Below, in pieces: positions 1 to 11,399 of a stretch of 64,000 bases of DNA. The stretch lies in NCBI RefSeq assembly GCF_016086655.4, contig NC_052135.2, positions 70,963,702 to 71,027,701 of the forward strand. Direction: 5' to 3'. Under the pieces are notes generated by a model. It had not been told where the DNA came from. It saw only the letters and a list, made by a program, of their open reading frames with translations, and did not search any database. Each line of letters opens with the position of its first letter. Positions within the stretch are counted from its first letter, which is position 1. This DNA comes from Lepeophtheirus salmonis (Eukaryota; Arthropoda; Copepoda; Siphonostomatoida; Caligidae). The position numbers and the translations under genes are program-made.

Positions 1-1850
1 ATAATAATAAAAGAACCAAAAAATATTGAGGATGAACAGGCCAGGACCTGTATAACATTACTACATAGTTGTATAGTACTACCAACCAGAGTAATGATCT
101 AAAAATATTTCTTTTTATAAATACAATTCCCTATTTTTAATACATATTATACAAGGTAGAAAGATATTTTGTAGATTAACAAAAAAACATTTTGATAAAT
201 GAAACAAGTTGTGACTTATTATGAAGTTCCTTACTACATATATAAATAGTTAATAGACGTTTTTAATTAGACGAATTTCCTCTAGTATTTATTTCACCGT
301 CCATTTTGAACATACAAGCTTAATTATTTATATATATACACATATTTTAAACTATTTTTAACAGCTGATACTCCATCACACTTTCTCTCTATTGATTAGC
401 AGCTGAGTTTACTTCCTTTCAGGGGTTTGGATTAGTTTTTCTGGAATATCTTTATCCAGGCCTCAGATTTCTTTTGAAATAATATTTTCAGGGTCATATA
501 GTATTTATATATATAACTTGCAATTTTGTTCAAATTATACTATATTCGTTTTAAAATGTCTTATTTAATTACAACATTAGTCAACTCAATTACCAACAAT
601 TAATTGATGCTATAATTCCATTTTGATCTATTAAAGAGTTAAATATTTATTATGTATGTATGTATTTACGCGTGATAGAACCGTGAACACGTCATAAACT
701 TTATAATGTAACGTATAATTATGTTCCAAGAGTCATTTTCATTTAACAAAGTCAAATATTACATCATTAATTTATCGACCATCCACTGAATACCTCATCA
801 GAAGTACTATTCTAAATTCTTCCTTTCATATTTTTTTCAATACGCTTATACAATTTCCAACTTGTATAAACAACTTATAATTACCACGGTAATCTTTATG
901 GAATTAATCCACCTTTCCTCCGCCTAAAATAGAAATAGAAAATCAGTTGATAGTTAGCAGCTAATTATTTCCGACCGTGAGACTATTCTATATTTTATAC
1001 TTAATAGAAAGTTATACGCAGTTTGACAGTAGTAATTTTGACCAATGAGGGGGGGGGCTATGGGGGAGGGGGGTCAACGTTCATAATACTACTACTTTAG
1101 GGAAGAGTAATTTAAAAATCCACAGCTGACAAAAATGCAATATAATTATTAACTTAATTATAAGACCAACCATTTTATTCCGATCTTTAAAAATTATTTA
1201 TTTAGTTATTATGCATTTACAAGTAATACAATTTAATTAATTACAATTTTAATTTAATGTGTGACAGAATATTTATTAATGGGCAATTTTCATTTAAAAA
1301 AAAAAGTCAAAGATTACAACCTTGACCCATTAATGACGAGTCTACAGATTTCTAAGAATACATTAAAACTACTTATTCTTCGTCATCAAAATGGGAAATA
1401 CTTTGTTAAAACAATGTTTTTCACAGTCTAAGAATATTTTTTGGAGGGGTTTGAACCGTTTGAATAATCGTGAAATGCTTTTTATAGCCTGAGAAACACG
1501 TTCTACTGAAGAAAAAAAATTAAATTAAGTAAGTTATGAGCATTCATTAATGATTTTCGCTGAAAAAGTTTAATTGTGTTATGATTCGGTAAAATTTATA
1601 TATCAAATTGGACTCTTTGATTCATTTAATGACATGATTTTATTGCCGAGTGGTAAGAAATCCTTCTGGTCTATATATCCTATACCATTAATTTCATTTA
1701 TCGCAGTGTTGTAACGCCAGGTACGGAAGAATGTTATTTTTATTGGTGAATATTAAAAAAAAAATACTAGGTTCTGTGATTAAAAGTAGGGACTATTCTA
1801 GTTAATAAATAATAATTTAAAAAAACTTTCAAAAATCAACTGTTGTCAGC
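1..1850. other. AT-rich intergenic DNA, no gene seen
   Basis: No open frame with recognisable protein character is present on either strand. The stretch is AT-rich with short homopolymers; the one local oddity is a G-rich run at about 1049-1074 (a run of nine G, then further short G runs). Confidence 0.6.
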
Positions 1851-2590
1851 ATGGAAGCGAAAAGACAAAGATTGTCTGATTTGCACTACGCTCAAGTGAG
1901 TGTCGAGGATATTATGAAGATCGTACAGTGCTCCCAGAGTCTTGATCACAAGATTAAAAACATGATTGCTTCAGGTCAGAGCCTTGAGAGATCCCTTGGC
2001 AGCGCTAAAATCGGAATCATAATGGACGTAGACCCTCCAATCACCAGAAGTGTGGCCAAGTCGATGAGGCAGCATGTCAAGCCTATCAATGTCAGTGATT
2101 GGACTATGAGGAACTATGTGAAGGATTTAGGCAAGGCCTCTGATGTACGACTCCATCGGTAACTTATTTCAAGAGCAAACAAGGCCAAATAATATTAGTA
2201 ATAATAACGGGTCAATAGTTGTATCTTCTCCCCCCTCAACTATGCCATTTCAGATGTAGTCGAGAAGAGAGCCTGTGCTGCCCCTCAACGAAATTTGGAT
2301 AACAACAAGGCCTTTTGTCAAACAGCCGTGGACAGCCCTGTCTTAGTTCTTCATCAAGAAGTGATGCAGCGCATTAAGACCCCGGTTGTCGGCCATGGTA
2401 GCTGCCAAGGGATATTATTTTGAAAAATACAAGGATATATCAATAAAGAAGTCCTTGATAAAGCCTCAATGTTGTACACCTTTTAATTCATGCAAAAGTT
2501 TACGCTATTTGTTCTTTCTCAAAAAGTCCACAATTATACCTCGCAGACCGTATATGTTACTAGTGTTTCCTTCAACCAAGCCATGATGGG
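1851..2590 (+). pseudogene. Tc1/mariner transposase relic, N-terminal DNA-binding half
   Basis: A 103-codon open frame (1851-2162) reads like the paired helix-turn-helix DNA-binding half of a Tc1/mariner transposase. It has a first HTH with 'VEDIMKIVQCS', the linker-like 'SLERSLGSAK', a second HTH near 'VSDWTMRNYVKDLG', and then 'RLHR'; past a stop the frame resumes with 'LISRANKAK', as in this family. The following 400 bases keep coding-like patches in shifting frames, including 2386-2586, but I could not identify the catalytic aspartates. A functional element is excluded by the early stop and frameshifts. Exact ends and inverted repeats were not found. Family assignment rests on the HTH and linker pattern only. 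Confidence 0.55.
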
Positions 2591-2764
2591 TATCAGATTA
2601 AAGCTCAAATAACTGTGAATAACTGAAATATAAACATATTATCAATGATTTTTGTTCTAAGTTGAAGGAAAAAACAAGGAATGACTGTAGCTAAAGTTCA
2701 GTGTGTCATATTAAAAAATAAAAGGAGAATATGTTCAATGATGTAAATGGGGTATGTTTTTTAG

Positions 2765-3180
2765 CGTGCCCGTTAATTTGTAATGGGTAGTATAAAGAAG
2801 GAATTTTCTTTTACTTAGCAGTTACCATTATTATTTAATTCCTGAGTAGTGAACATCCTTTTCTGAATAGATTCAATTATATTTAAACAAACACGTTCGT
2901 GTGTGCTCATAAAAGACGGAATGTAATCCAGAGGATTTGGTGCGGAGTTATAATTGTAAGTCCTTTTTGGACTCGGAGTAGTATTGGGGATCGACCAACG
3001 GAGTAATTCTAGTCAATGTCCTTGTTTAAATCCTTTTCTCCTTCCTCCCTTGTCATAGCTGATTGTAGCTGATCTAATGAAACGTCATTAGAGTGAGTTA
3101 TCTCTCTTATAAAATATTAGTCAAATTATCAGGGTTACCATGTTGATTTTCGGTTTCTTTTTTGTTTAACATGCCCATTC
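2765..3180. repeat. Dispersed repeat family R1, copy 1
   Basis: This copy shares several blocks in the same order with 37430-37775: 'CCGTTAATTTGTA', 'TAGTATAAAGAA', 'GTGAACATCCTTT', 'GATTCAATTATATT', 'TTGGGGATCGAC' and 'ATCCTTTTCTCCTTC'. The 3' part, with 'CTGATCTAATGAAACGTCAT', also matches 32690-32720. No terminal repeats or coding potential were recognised. It is probably a non-autonomous transposon or retroposon. Confidence 0.5.
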
Positions 3181-3589
3181 TACACTTGATTTTCATCATT
3201 GTCGATGTTATTTAAGCAAGTGTGTCTGTTATTCTTTATGTTCGATCCCTAACAACTCCGAGTAATGGTGAGTACTCCTTGCTAGTAATTAAAATAGACG
3301 TTTATGAGACCTGCAAAGAACAATATGAACAAGTTAAAAAATAAATACTTTCAATGACGAATTGACGGAATTTGATACGAGGACAATACAATGAATGAAA
3401 TTCCATTGATTGGTTAATATTTTAACCACTTAATTTGAAGATTTATTATTATCTAAATGAAAATAACTAATTACTAATTATGCAGCATTATTTATATGAT
3501 TAAATAGTTCTATAATTAGATATGCAGAAAAACAAAAAAAAAACAGCTTATAATCATATGGGCTCTTTTTAAATGAATAATTTGCGCTA

Positions 3590-3990
3590 TAGTTGAGCAA
3601 TTCTTTTCAAAATCCCAATTCCATCGCACCAGCGGATCCAAAATGTATTAGGAATTAATAATCGCATGGATTTACAGCACCTTTGTCATAATTACATATG
3701 TGTAACATTAAAAAAAATCTTGAAAACAAATCAAGAAAAGGAGAAATGCCCAATACATTTTTTTAGTTCATATTAGGTACATAAATAAAGTCCAATAATT
3801 CATAAGCACTTTGATGCATTATAGGCTCTATATTAAAATTTCTGCCCCGAATTAAGATACCCAAGAATTCTAACTTTAATTTTTAGTTTTTATTCGTTTT
3901 ATGAGACGTAATTTGGCAATGCTATGACACCTTTTAAATAACATTCATCAATTTCTATTTTTTTTTCATTATGACAATGATTGCTTGCTA
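3590..3990. repeat. Dispersed repeat family R2, copy 1
   Basis: Blocks such as 'ATTATAGGC', 'CCCAAGAATTCTAAC' and 'TCAAGAAAAGGA' recur in the same order in intron 4 of the nuclear receptor gene (about 20520-20790), and more weakly at 20880-21120. The match is degenerate, roughly 60-70% by eye. The class of repeat is unknown. Confidence 0.35.
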
Positions 3991-4586
3991 CTTAAAGTGT
4001 AAAATTTGGGGCTTCACAGAAGGATTAACCATCCATCTTCTTACTAATATTAATGTAATTAATCAAGTGTCAATTTAAAATAAATTAATTTACAATTGTT
4101 TTTATTTTAATGGGTCAAATACCCATACATATATATACTAGGAAAAATTGCTCGTGGAAGATTGGCCCTGAGAAAATTGCCATAGAGTAGTATTATTCCA
4201 ATAAAACTTATTTTCATTTTTTTAAATTCAATCCAATCTCCTAAGAAATGGATCGAGAAGATTGGTAAGGAGGGGTGGGGGGATAAATAACTTAGAGACT
4301 CTTAAAATATGGTTGAATACCCTCCACCATCGGATTGGCCCCGGGGTAGTGTGGAACTGCTAAAAACTACCAGCAACTTATCCAATGCAATCCCAAACTC
4401 GAATCCATTTCATGGAAGATTGGACTGAATTTATAAAATTGCAAGGAAATTGTAATGCAATAATATTACTAAAACACTTGAAGGTACACCCCTGGAACAA
4501 ACAAATATATTTAGATATTTGTCATGAATAATATTAATCAAATTTATAATGTGTCATTATTCATCATGAAGTTTGAACAAAATACG

Positions 4587-4678
4587 GGCAATTTTCCTAA
4601 CTGGTAATGTTCCTAACTGACAATTTCCCTCCAAGGCAATTCTCCTCCGGCAATTTTCCCCAAGGCAGTTCTCCGCGC
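4587..4678. repeat. 16-bp minisatellite, about six units
   Basis: Six consecutive units of 14-16 bp follow the pattern GGCAATTTTCCTAACT (starts near 4587, 4603, 4619, 4635, 4649 and 4664). The inverse motif (GGAAAAATTGC...GAAAATTGCC) occurs at 4139-4182. The array may therefore be one end of a non-autonomous element spanning about 4125-4695, but this is inference. Confidence 0.55.
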
Positions 4679-5480
4679 ACGATATATATACATATATATA
4701 TCCACATACCTCTATGAAATGAAATGAAGGGAGACCTTGATTTTGAATCTATACACATCAAATGTTTATTTTTACTTTTTTCAACTCGTACAATCCCCTC
4801 GTACAAGTTGCAACATGTACCCCCAACTTGTACACATAATAAATATGCAACATTCCTATATTTATCTTTGCTAATTCCCCTACAAATATGTATTGATAGT
4901 TATAATATAAAAGTATATGAATGTGTTTGTACATTGCTATGAAATAGTTGATTGACATTTGAAGAGGGACTCTCAAAGAGTGAGGAACAATAACAAAGGA
5001 TATTTTTTTTTTGTTTTTTTGGATGATGATGTACACATAGGTAACTAAGTATGATATCTATATATATATTAAACAATATGTGGCATTTGGTTGTGCCTTA
5101 TTTAGGGGCTCTGTGAATCTATCTCAATCAATCCCAAAACCGTTACAAAATGAAAAAAAAAAAAAAAGTTTATTTTTTTGTTTCCTTCAACTTCTGTCCT
5201 TTTTTCTTTCTTTATTTCTTTCACAAACAAACATCATCGTGATCGAACAAATACATTCATAAATAAATCAAAGCTCCTGAATAATTGATGATGAGAGCCT
5301 GGTTGGACCCTTGTGCACTCTACATATATCATATCTATCCAGGTGATTCTGTCTATATTTAAAAAACAAAAATGTACTAGGGATGTCACTTCCAATCCCG
5401 TTTTCCCGGAATTGACCGGAAATCCTGCATTTAAATATTCCATAATATAAGTTTCATTTAATTAATTACTAGTTGTAGTA

Positions 5481-6817
5481 CAGGGAGCGGGGATCAAATT
5501 GTCACCAAAATATTTTTCTGCAAAAAACAACACAAAATATACATTTTTTAACTTTTTTTATTGAAAATCAAAACCGTGACGAGCATATAGGTATGGAGTA
5601 GCCATTCCTTCGATATAATCACCGCTGGCATCAATAACGGTCTCAATACGGCTTCTGAACCGGCCGCAGGCTCTTCTGACCATCTCATTGTCCATGTTGC
5701 CGAATACCTCCTTGATGGAGTCCATCAGGCTGACCTTGGTGCTATGGGGATGTCTGTTGGCATGTCTCTCAACATAGCCCCAGATAAAATAGTCCAAAGG
5801 ATTAAGGTCGGGAGAGTTAGGAGGCCACAAATCCTTGGTTACGACGTCATAACAGTTCTCGGTTAACCACTGCATGGAGATTTTGGACACATGGCAGGGT
5901 GCTGAGTCCTGTTGCCACACCCAGGGCCTGTCTCCGGCCACCCCTTGGATCCGGGGTAGAACCATCTTCTCCATAACATCCAGGTAGACCTCTGTATTGA
6001 CCTTTAGACCTGTTTCAAACATGTTGGAAGGCATAACATGACCTTCACTGCTGACCACCCCGAACACCATGACCATTGCAGGGAACTTGGTCTTCATTAC
6101 CTTCCTCACATGGCTGGTGCAGGTGGCTATCCACCTGTTGTTCTGCTTGTTGACCTTCTGATCTTGACAGAAATTATTTTCATTAGAGAAAAACCACAGC
6201 ATCCCGGGCTGCTTTGGGTGCTTGAGCTTGTTGAGCAATTTTGTTGACTTCATCAGCCTGTCGTCCTTTGCCTTCTGGGTCAAGATCTGGCCCACCCTCA
6301 TCTTGTAGCTCCTGCACCTTAAATCCTCAGATACACAGATACTTATTGTTTTCTCATGGCAGCCCAGATCCCTCGCCATGGCCTTCATGGACCTGGTAGG
6401 GTCATCCTCAAACATCTTCTTCACCTTGTCGACAAAGTCGGTGTCCCTGACCTTCCTGTCGGCGCCCTCCTCCGTGGGTACCCTCTTTATGGTGGCATCA
6501 ACATCCCAGGTATCCTCTAGCTTCTTACGGATACGCTGAACAGTCCATAAATTCACTCCTAAGGTTGAAGCAATCGTTGAATTGGAGATTTCATCTCCAT
6601 TATTAACCAATGCCATGACTACGGCGGACCTCGAAAGCTCCTCGTTCCACTTATAGCTCTTTATCTCCTCATATGATGACGGCATGATGCTAACTGAACT
6701 ACGTATCGTCAGCTGACGATAATAGCTTTCCTATTTGGTAACCGGTTTTTTATTTGATAATGTCGTCTTCAAGTTATCAAGGTTCAAAGTAGGCGACAAT
6801 GTAATCCCCTCTCCCTG
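5481..6817 (-). mobile_element. Full-length mariner-like (DD37D-type) transposon
   Basis: Both ends are visible. The left terminus CAGGGAGCGGGGATCAAATT (5481) is the imperfect inverse of the right terminus, which reads CAGGGAGAGGGGATTACATT on the minus strand from 6817; 22 of the first 26 positions match. TA dinucleotides flank both ends (5479-5480 and 6818-6819), as expected for the TA target duplication of Tc1/mariner elements. The 1337-bp body contains one uninterrupted transposase frame on the minus strand. No internal deletion or frameshift is seen, so this is the best-preserved transposon in the window. Confidence 0.9.
5558..6685 (-). CDS. Mariner-like transposase, intact frame, first catalytic Asp replaced by Asn
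   Basis: A 375-residue frame encodes a cut-and-paste transposase. Residues about 10-125 form two helix-turn-helix DNA-binding motifs. The catalytic core carries 'VWQQDSAPCH' (D260) and 'SPDLNPLDYFIWG' (D298). These aspartates are separated by 37 residues, which suggests the DD37D group rather than classical DD34D mariner. The first metal-binding position, normally D in 'FSDEK.F', reads 'FFSNENNF', so residue 168 is Asn (codon at 6182-6184). A single G-to-A change would explain it. The length is normal for the family and the ATG lies just inside the 5' inverted repeat. The protein probably still binds DNA but should not cleave. It is clearly transposon-borne, not a host gene. Confidence 0.88.
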   Translation of the reverse strand: MPSSYEEIKSYKWNEELSRSAVVMALVNNGDEISNSTIASTLGVNLWTVQRIRKKLEDTWDVDATIKRVPTEEGADRKVRDTDFVDKVKKMFEDDPTRSMKAMARDLGCHEKTISICVSEDLRCRSYKMRVGQILTQKAKDDRLMKSTKLLNKLKHPKQPGMLWFFSNENNFCQDQKVNKQNNRWIATCTSHVRKVMKTKFPAMVMVFGVVSSEGHVMPSNMFETGLKVNTEVYLDVMEKMVLPRIQGVAGDRPWVWQQDSAPCHVSKISMQWLTENCYDVVTKDLWPPNSPDLNPLDYFIWGYVERHANRHPHSTKVSLMDSIKEVFGNMDNEMVRRACGRFRSRIETVIDASGDYIEGMATPYLYARHGFDFQ

Positions 6818-6819
6818 TA

Positions 6820-9800
6820 AACATAAATTCATTTTCCCCTACAGATGGCTTTGGTATTGTGTATCTCTCATCATATAAGTGTGATCAATTGCCACTAGTT
6901 GGCGTTAGAAAAATAAGATTTGGAACTTTTATATGTACAGTTTTGTGACTGTTTGAGCGTCCGTCAAAGATGGACAGCGGTAGTGAGAAGATACGCCATA
7001 CCTTAGAGTTTTTCTGCTATAAAGGCGAAAACACAAGCTAGGCAGGTGAAAATGTGAATAGTGTTGTTGGTCCTGATGCTAGTAAATTGTCATTAGCGTA
7101 AATGTTCTCTCTTTTTTGCTTGCAACTAATTTAATAAAAAGTCATGCTGGTCAGGGGGATTCATGAAAAAGAGAAAATTAAATTTCAGTCCAACTTTTTG
7201 GATGCAAAATGATCTTTTTAACACTCTGGGGGGAAAAATCTGTCCAACCATACCCTTCCCCTCAAAATTACTTTTCACCCATAAATCTGTATTTTTTTTA
7301 AAATCTATCTTCAATGTAACAAAAAAAAACTCGCGAATTTTGGGATTATTAAAGCCTTTTTATGCAGTAAGTAATAGTTATATAATAATTAAGTTCATAA
7401 AGTACAGTTGTAAGGTAAAATAAAAAGTCAAAGTTAATAAAAAAGGTCAATTTTTTCGATTTTTTTATTTTAGCGTGTGTACTAGGTCGTCGAATTTTTA
7501 GGATGATCTTTTATTTCGATTTTCTGTTATATTTAAAAAAAAAAAAATATATGTATGTAAAGTTTCTGTCATCTAAGCGTGTTTTTTGACCTCTATAACT
7601 TTAGAATTTAGAATTTTAAAATGATATTTTGAATTTCAAATGCTTCATTAAAGTTCTTTTTCTCAAGGGATGCATAAAAATATAATCCTTAAATTGAATT
7701 TGATTTTAACAACCCCCTCCCTATTGAAACAATCAGAATTACCCGATTTATTTTCGGTTTTTTAACATACTGGTAGGAAATTAGTTATGTATAACGTGAA
7801 GAAGAATAATAGTTTTCAGATTAGAAAAGGAAACACATTTGGTGCGTGTGTTTTCTTTTTCTTTTATGTCCGTTTTTTAATAGATAATTGAAGTGTGAAT
7901 ATGGTGTATTTTGGTGTATATTTTTTATAAAATACATAATAATATATATGCTTTAATATATGACTTTACAAATGGTTTTCCCTTGTATAGCAATAATAAA
8001 TATTATCCCTCCAAAATTATATAACACGGAGCTCATGTTAACAAGGGTCTTAATTCAGTAGTACCACAAATCTTGCTCCTAACTTTTCCTCACTCCTCTA
8101 GAAATATCGAGCCCTACATATCACCTATTAACGTTTCAAATAGTAGTCAACCAACTCCGTCATAAAGGTATCAAAACAGCCTACAAGTGGTGTTTAACAT
8201 TTTACTTAAATCAATTGATTCACATGTGACTTGGAATGTTTTTTTCTTCATTTGTAGGTACTTATTTAGAAACTTGAGAGCCTAATTAAATGACGTCACG
8301 TAGTAAGATTAAAAATATCGCAACAAACGTATTTCTAAAATTATCAGCCAGTGATCATCAGGGATAAACTTCAACTTTTTTTTTGAAAATGAATGAATTC
8401 ATGATTGGATCATCCTGCAATAAACATCCAACAATTTCTTTAAAAATATTAAATACTTTAAATAAGCCTTAATTATTATGAAATAATCATGGCAAACAGC
8501 TATTATCGTGCATTAAAGATAATTAAAGCTTTACTCTACGAATTTAATAACTAAAGTACTTTATTGCAATCTAAGCAAAAAAGATGTCTTGAAAATAGTA
8601 TTATAAAGACTCAACTTGATTTGATGATATTTCGCCTCACCTCAGATGATATTCCATTATCAAATTCGAAGTAAGTGGATCGATATCATATTTTTATTGA
8701 GTCAGCTTTGATTTATCAAATGTTTTGAGATTCATGGAACTGCCCCTATGTGGCTTTCGAATCAATCACAACACACATATTTATAGGCCCAAAATATGAT
8801 TATCTAGATTTTTATCTAAAAGTGTGATGACATTTTCTAGCAATTAGATGGGCTCCAATTAATGAATGTAGGAATCATAATGAAATGTTGGCAAAAATTG
8901 TTATGTCTTCAATCGTCATATTATACAATTAAGATATAAAAATTAATCCATTAATGCTTATCGTGATCATATGAACATGGCAATTATATATAAACTTAAA
9001 TCAATGCCGGATTAAATTATTCATCTTAATTTGAATATATGAAGTAGAGTCAAGTAGGTATGTTTTAAATGTATTCAGATCGATCTAGTGTGATTATATG
9101 AACAAAGGAATTTTCCCAGACAAAGAACGCCCATTTTTTTAAATTTTTTTTTGTGGAGGTTATATTTTTCTCTTTCATTTAAATCCATATTTGTTAAATT
9201 AAAAAATTTGCATTCACAAATATTACTCGGCGTTTATGGTTTGATAATATTAGAGGAATTCTGCAACTTCTTTCACAACCAGAATCCCAATTCCATTCAT
9301 TTTATAATCCATTCAGAATGACAAATTAAAAATAATATATTTCTTTTTCTTATTGAACGACTCAAGTCAATCCTAAAAGAGTACACTAGCTTTAAAATTT
9401 TAAGGCCGTTTTTCAAGAACTGATAAGATAAAAGGGACGAGACAATACGGGGTCAATTTTAAATCCAATACTAAGGACATGGAGGCCTTAGGACAGTGAT
9501 TGCCAACCTTTTCATCACTGGATATTTTTTCTTTCAAGAGATCTTCCATTAACCAGAATATTTGGGACTAGGAATGTTTTATTCTAAAGTTTTTTATGAA
9601 AGACAATTAGTTGATGACATTCATTTATAAAATATATTTCGTGATGACCTTGATAGCCTCGCAGATCCTTTAGGAATGAGGAGACGAGTTGAAATGATAT
9701 TGAAATCAAATACGCTCACTCATTCACACACCCTTGATGAAAAAATGATCAGGGATTAGACTGTTGAAGAGCACCAGGGGAATAAAACTGATATGTTGAT

Positions 9801-10540
9801 CTACAAAAATCCCATATTTAATAATGACACTTTTGTGTATACAAGCTACTTTGTTATGATTGTTTTTTTTTTGGCTCAGGCAGTTAGAACCACAAGAGGC
9901 TAGATTTTGATTTGATGTTTTTTAAGTATTTAACATGTGACAAATATTAGTTAATACAAATATATCATAGTTAAAAGCACCAATAAATCCTATTTATTTT
10001 TTGTTATCTGCTTTCGATTTTCTACTTAGTTTGCTCCTTATAATCCAGCATTCTGAACGTTGATTAGTTGAACTTGAGTATGCTGTTTTGATATTCCTAC
10101 GATTAAATATTTAATTAAATGAACTGATTTTGTGATTCTTTTAATTTAGGTAGTTTTTTTAGCTTGATAGATGCGATGAATATTCGTGGATTTAACTTTT
10201 TTTTTTAAAGAAAAGAATTAAACGGTAACTTTGTTATCAACTGTGAATTTTTCAACTCAATATTTTTCTAAACGTTGATTGATTGAATTCAAATTAGCTC
10301 ATTTGAACAATTCCTAACACTTTGTTAATTAGTTAAGAATTTATTACTGTTTACCATTGTACATACACACAATAGTCAAGATATGCATAAATTGCAAAAC
10401 TATACAAACCTACCTACAGCAAAGAACACGACCACACCAAGGAGTACACTACAGTTGAAATTGATCTAAAGTCCTACTTAATTTTCTAGTTATTATCAAT
10501 AATTTGTTTAATTTTTGTACATTTCTTAAATTTAAGAATA
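6820..10540. other. Intergenic, AT-rich, no gene recognised
   Basis: Only short frames without protein-family character are present. One perfect TGACGTCA palindrome lies at 8291-8298. Around 7830-7930 there is weak similarity to AT-rich segments near 30910 and 35190 that share a 'TTTGGTGTA'-type motif. No terminal repeats were found. Confidence 0.5.
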
Positions 10541-10549
10541 AGAAGGTAC

Positions 10550-10874
10550 TCATCCTCTTCTTGTATGGCTTAGTATTTCTCTCATATGAGAGCAATGAAC
10601 ATCTGTTAATAAGTTAATAAGGTGGTCTGAGCTTTGTAGTTCTTCCATGCAAATATTGCACATTGAACTTGTATTTTTCCATTTGCTCAGAAGGGCCAAA
10701 AATATCCCATGACCTGTGTTGGGTTTGAACAAGCAAGTTCATTTTTTGACGCAAAAGTTTGAAAGTTTTGATTTCTTCAACATGTGATGTGTAAACTTCA
10801 AAGAAGAGGTCACCTTCTTTATATAGATAGGAGGCGTTCCAAGGCACAAACGATTTTGACTTAATTCCCAACAC
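10550..10874 (-). other. Unassigned short overlapping frames
   Basis: Two overlapping minus-strand frames of 86 and 60 codons cover this stretch, which is less AT-rich than its surroundings. One contains 'MCNICMEEL', which could be read as a Cys pair, but no complete RING or zinc-finger spacing follows. It may be an old coding or transposon fragment. I do not recognise it. Confidence 0.2.
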
Positions 10875-11099
10875 TTATTGAGTATTAACTATATAGTTGA
10901 GAATAATTAATCAATTACCAGCGGATTTTGAACATTATTTTTCTGTTTATTTTCGAAAGAAAGGTTGCGAATTGCAATCAAGTTAAGGCGTAAACATTAT
11001 TTCCATACTTAAACAAAATAAAGAATATTTCATTAGACCAACGTATTTTGGACCCTTTGTGTGGTCTATTTTTTGAAGGGAAATGTGAAGGGATATTAT

Positions 11100-11390
11100 T
11101 GTGGGAGGTGGGAAACTGTGTCTTTAAAATACAAGTTCAATTCGAGTCTCAAGTCTTTGCAGTCAAGTCCAAGTTCTTTCAATATTATTATAGTGTCCAG
11201 TTCTCAAAAATATATAAATACTTTAAAGAGTCTCCAGAGAAAAAAATTATATGACTTTCGAGTACAAATCGAGTCGGGAGTCTTGGCTTTCGAATGCAAG
11301 ACAATTATCGAACCTTTGATTTATGCGATCAAGTCGATTCCAAGTCTTCAAAATCACAAGGCTCGAGTCTCCACTTTTAATTTATGTGAA
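11100..11390. repeat. Repeat rich in CAAGTC / TCGAGTC motifs, copy 1
   Basis: Closely spaced variants of 'TCGAGTC', 'CAAGTC' and 'GAGTCT' (for example around 11134, 11268 and 11332) form a degenerate short-period array. The reverse-complement motif 'GACTCGA' clusters at 54910-55095, suggesting a second, inverted copy. Open frames across this stretch are by-products of the repeat. Confidence 0.45.
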
Positions 11391-11399
11391 TGTGTATTT

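Noticed and set aside
6038..6247. Plus-strand frame inside the full-length mariner element
   Set aside because: It is an antisense shadow of the intact transposase frame.
5944..6260. Idea that the intact transposase is a domesticated host gene
   Set aside because: It sits between its own terminal repeats and TA duplications and has lost a catalytic residue; nothing indicates host selection.
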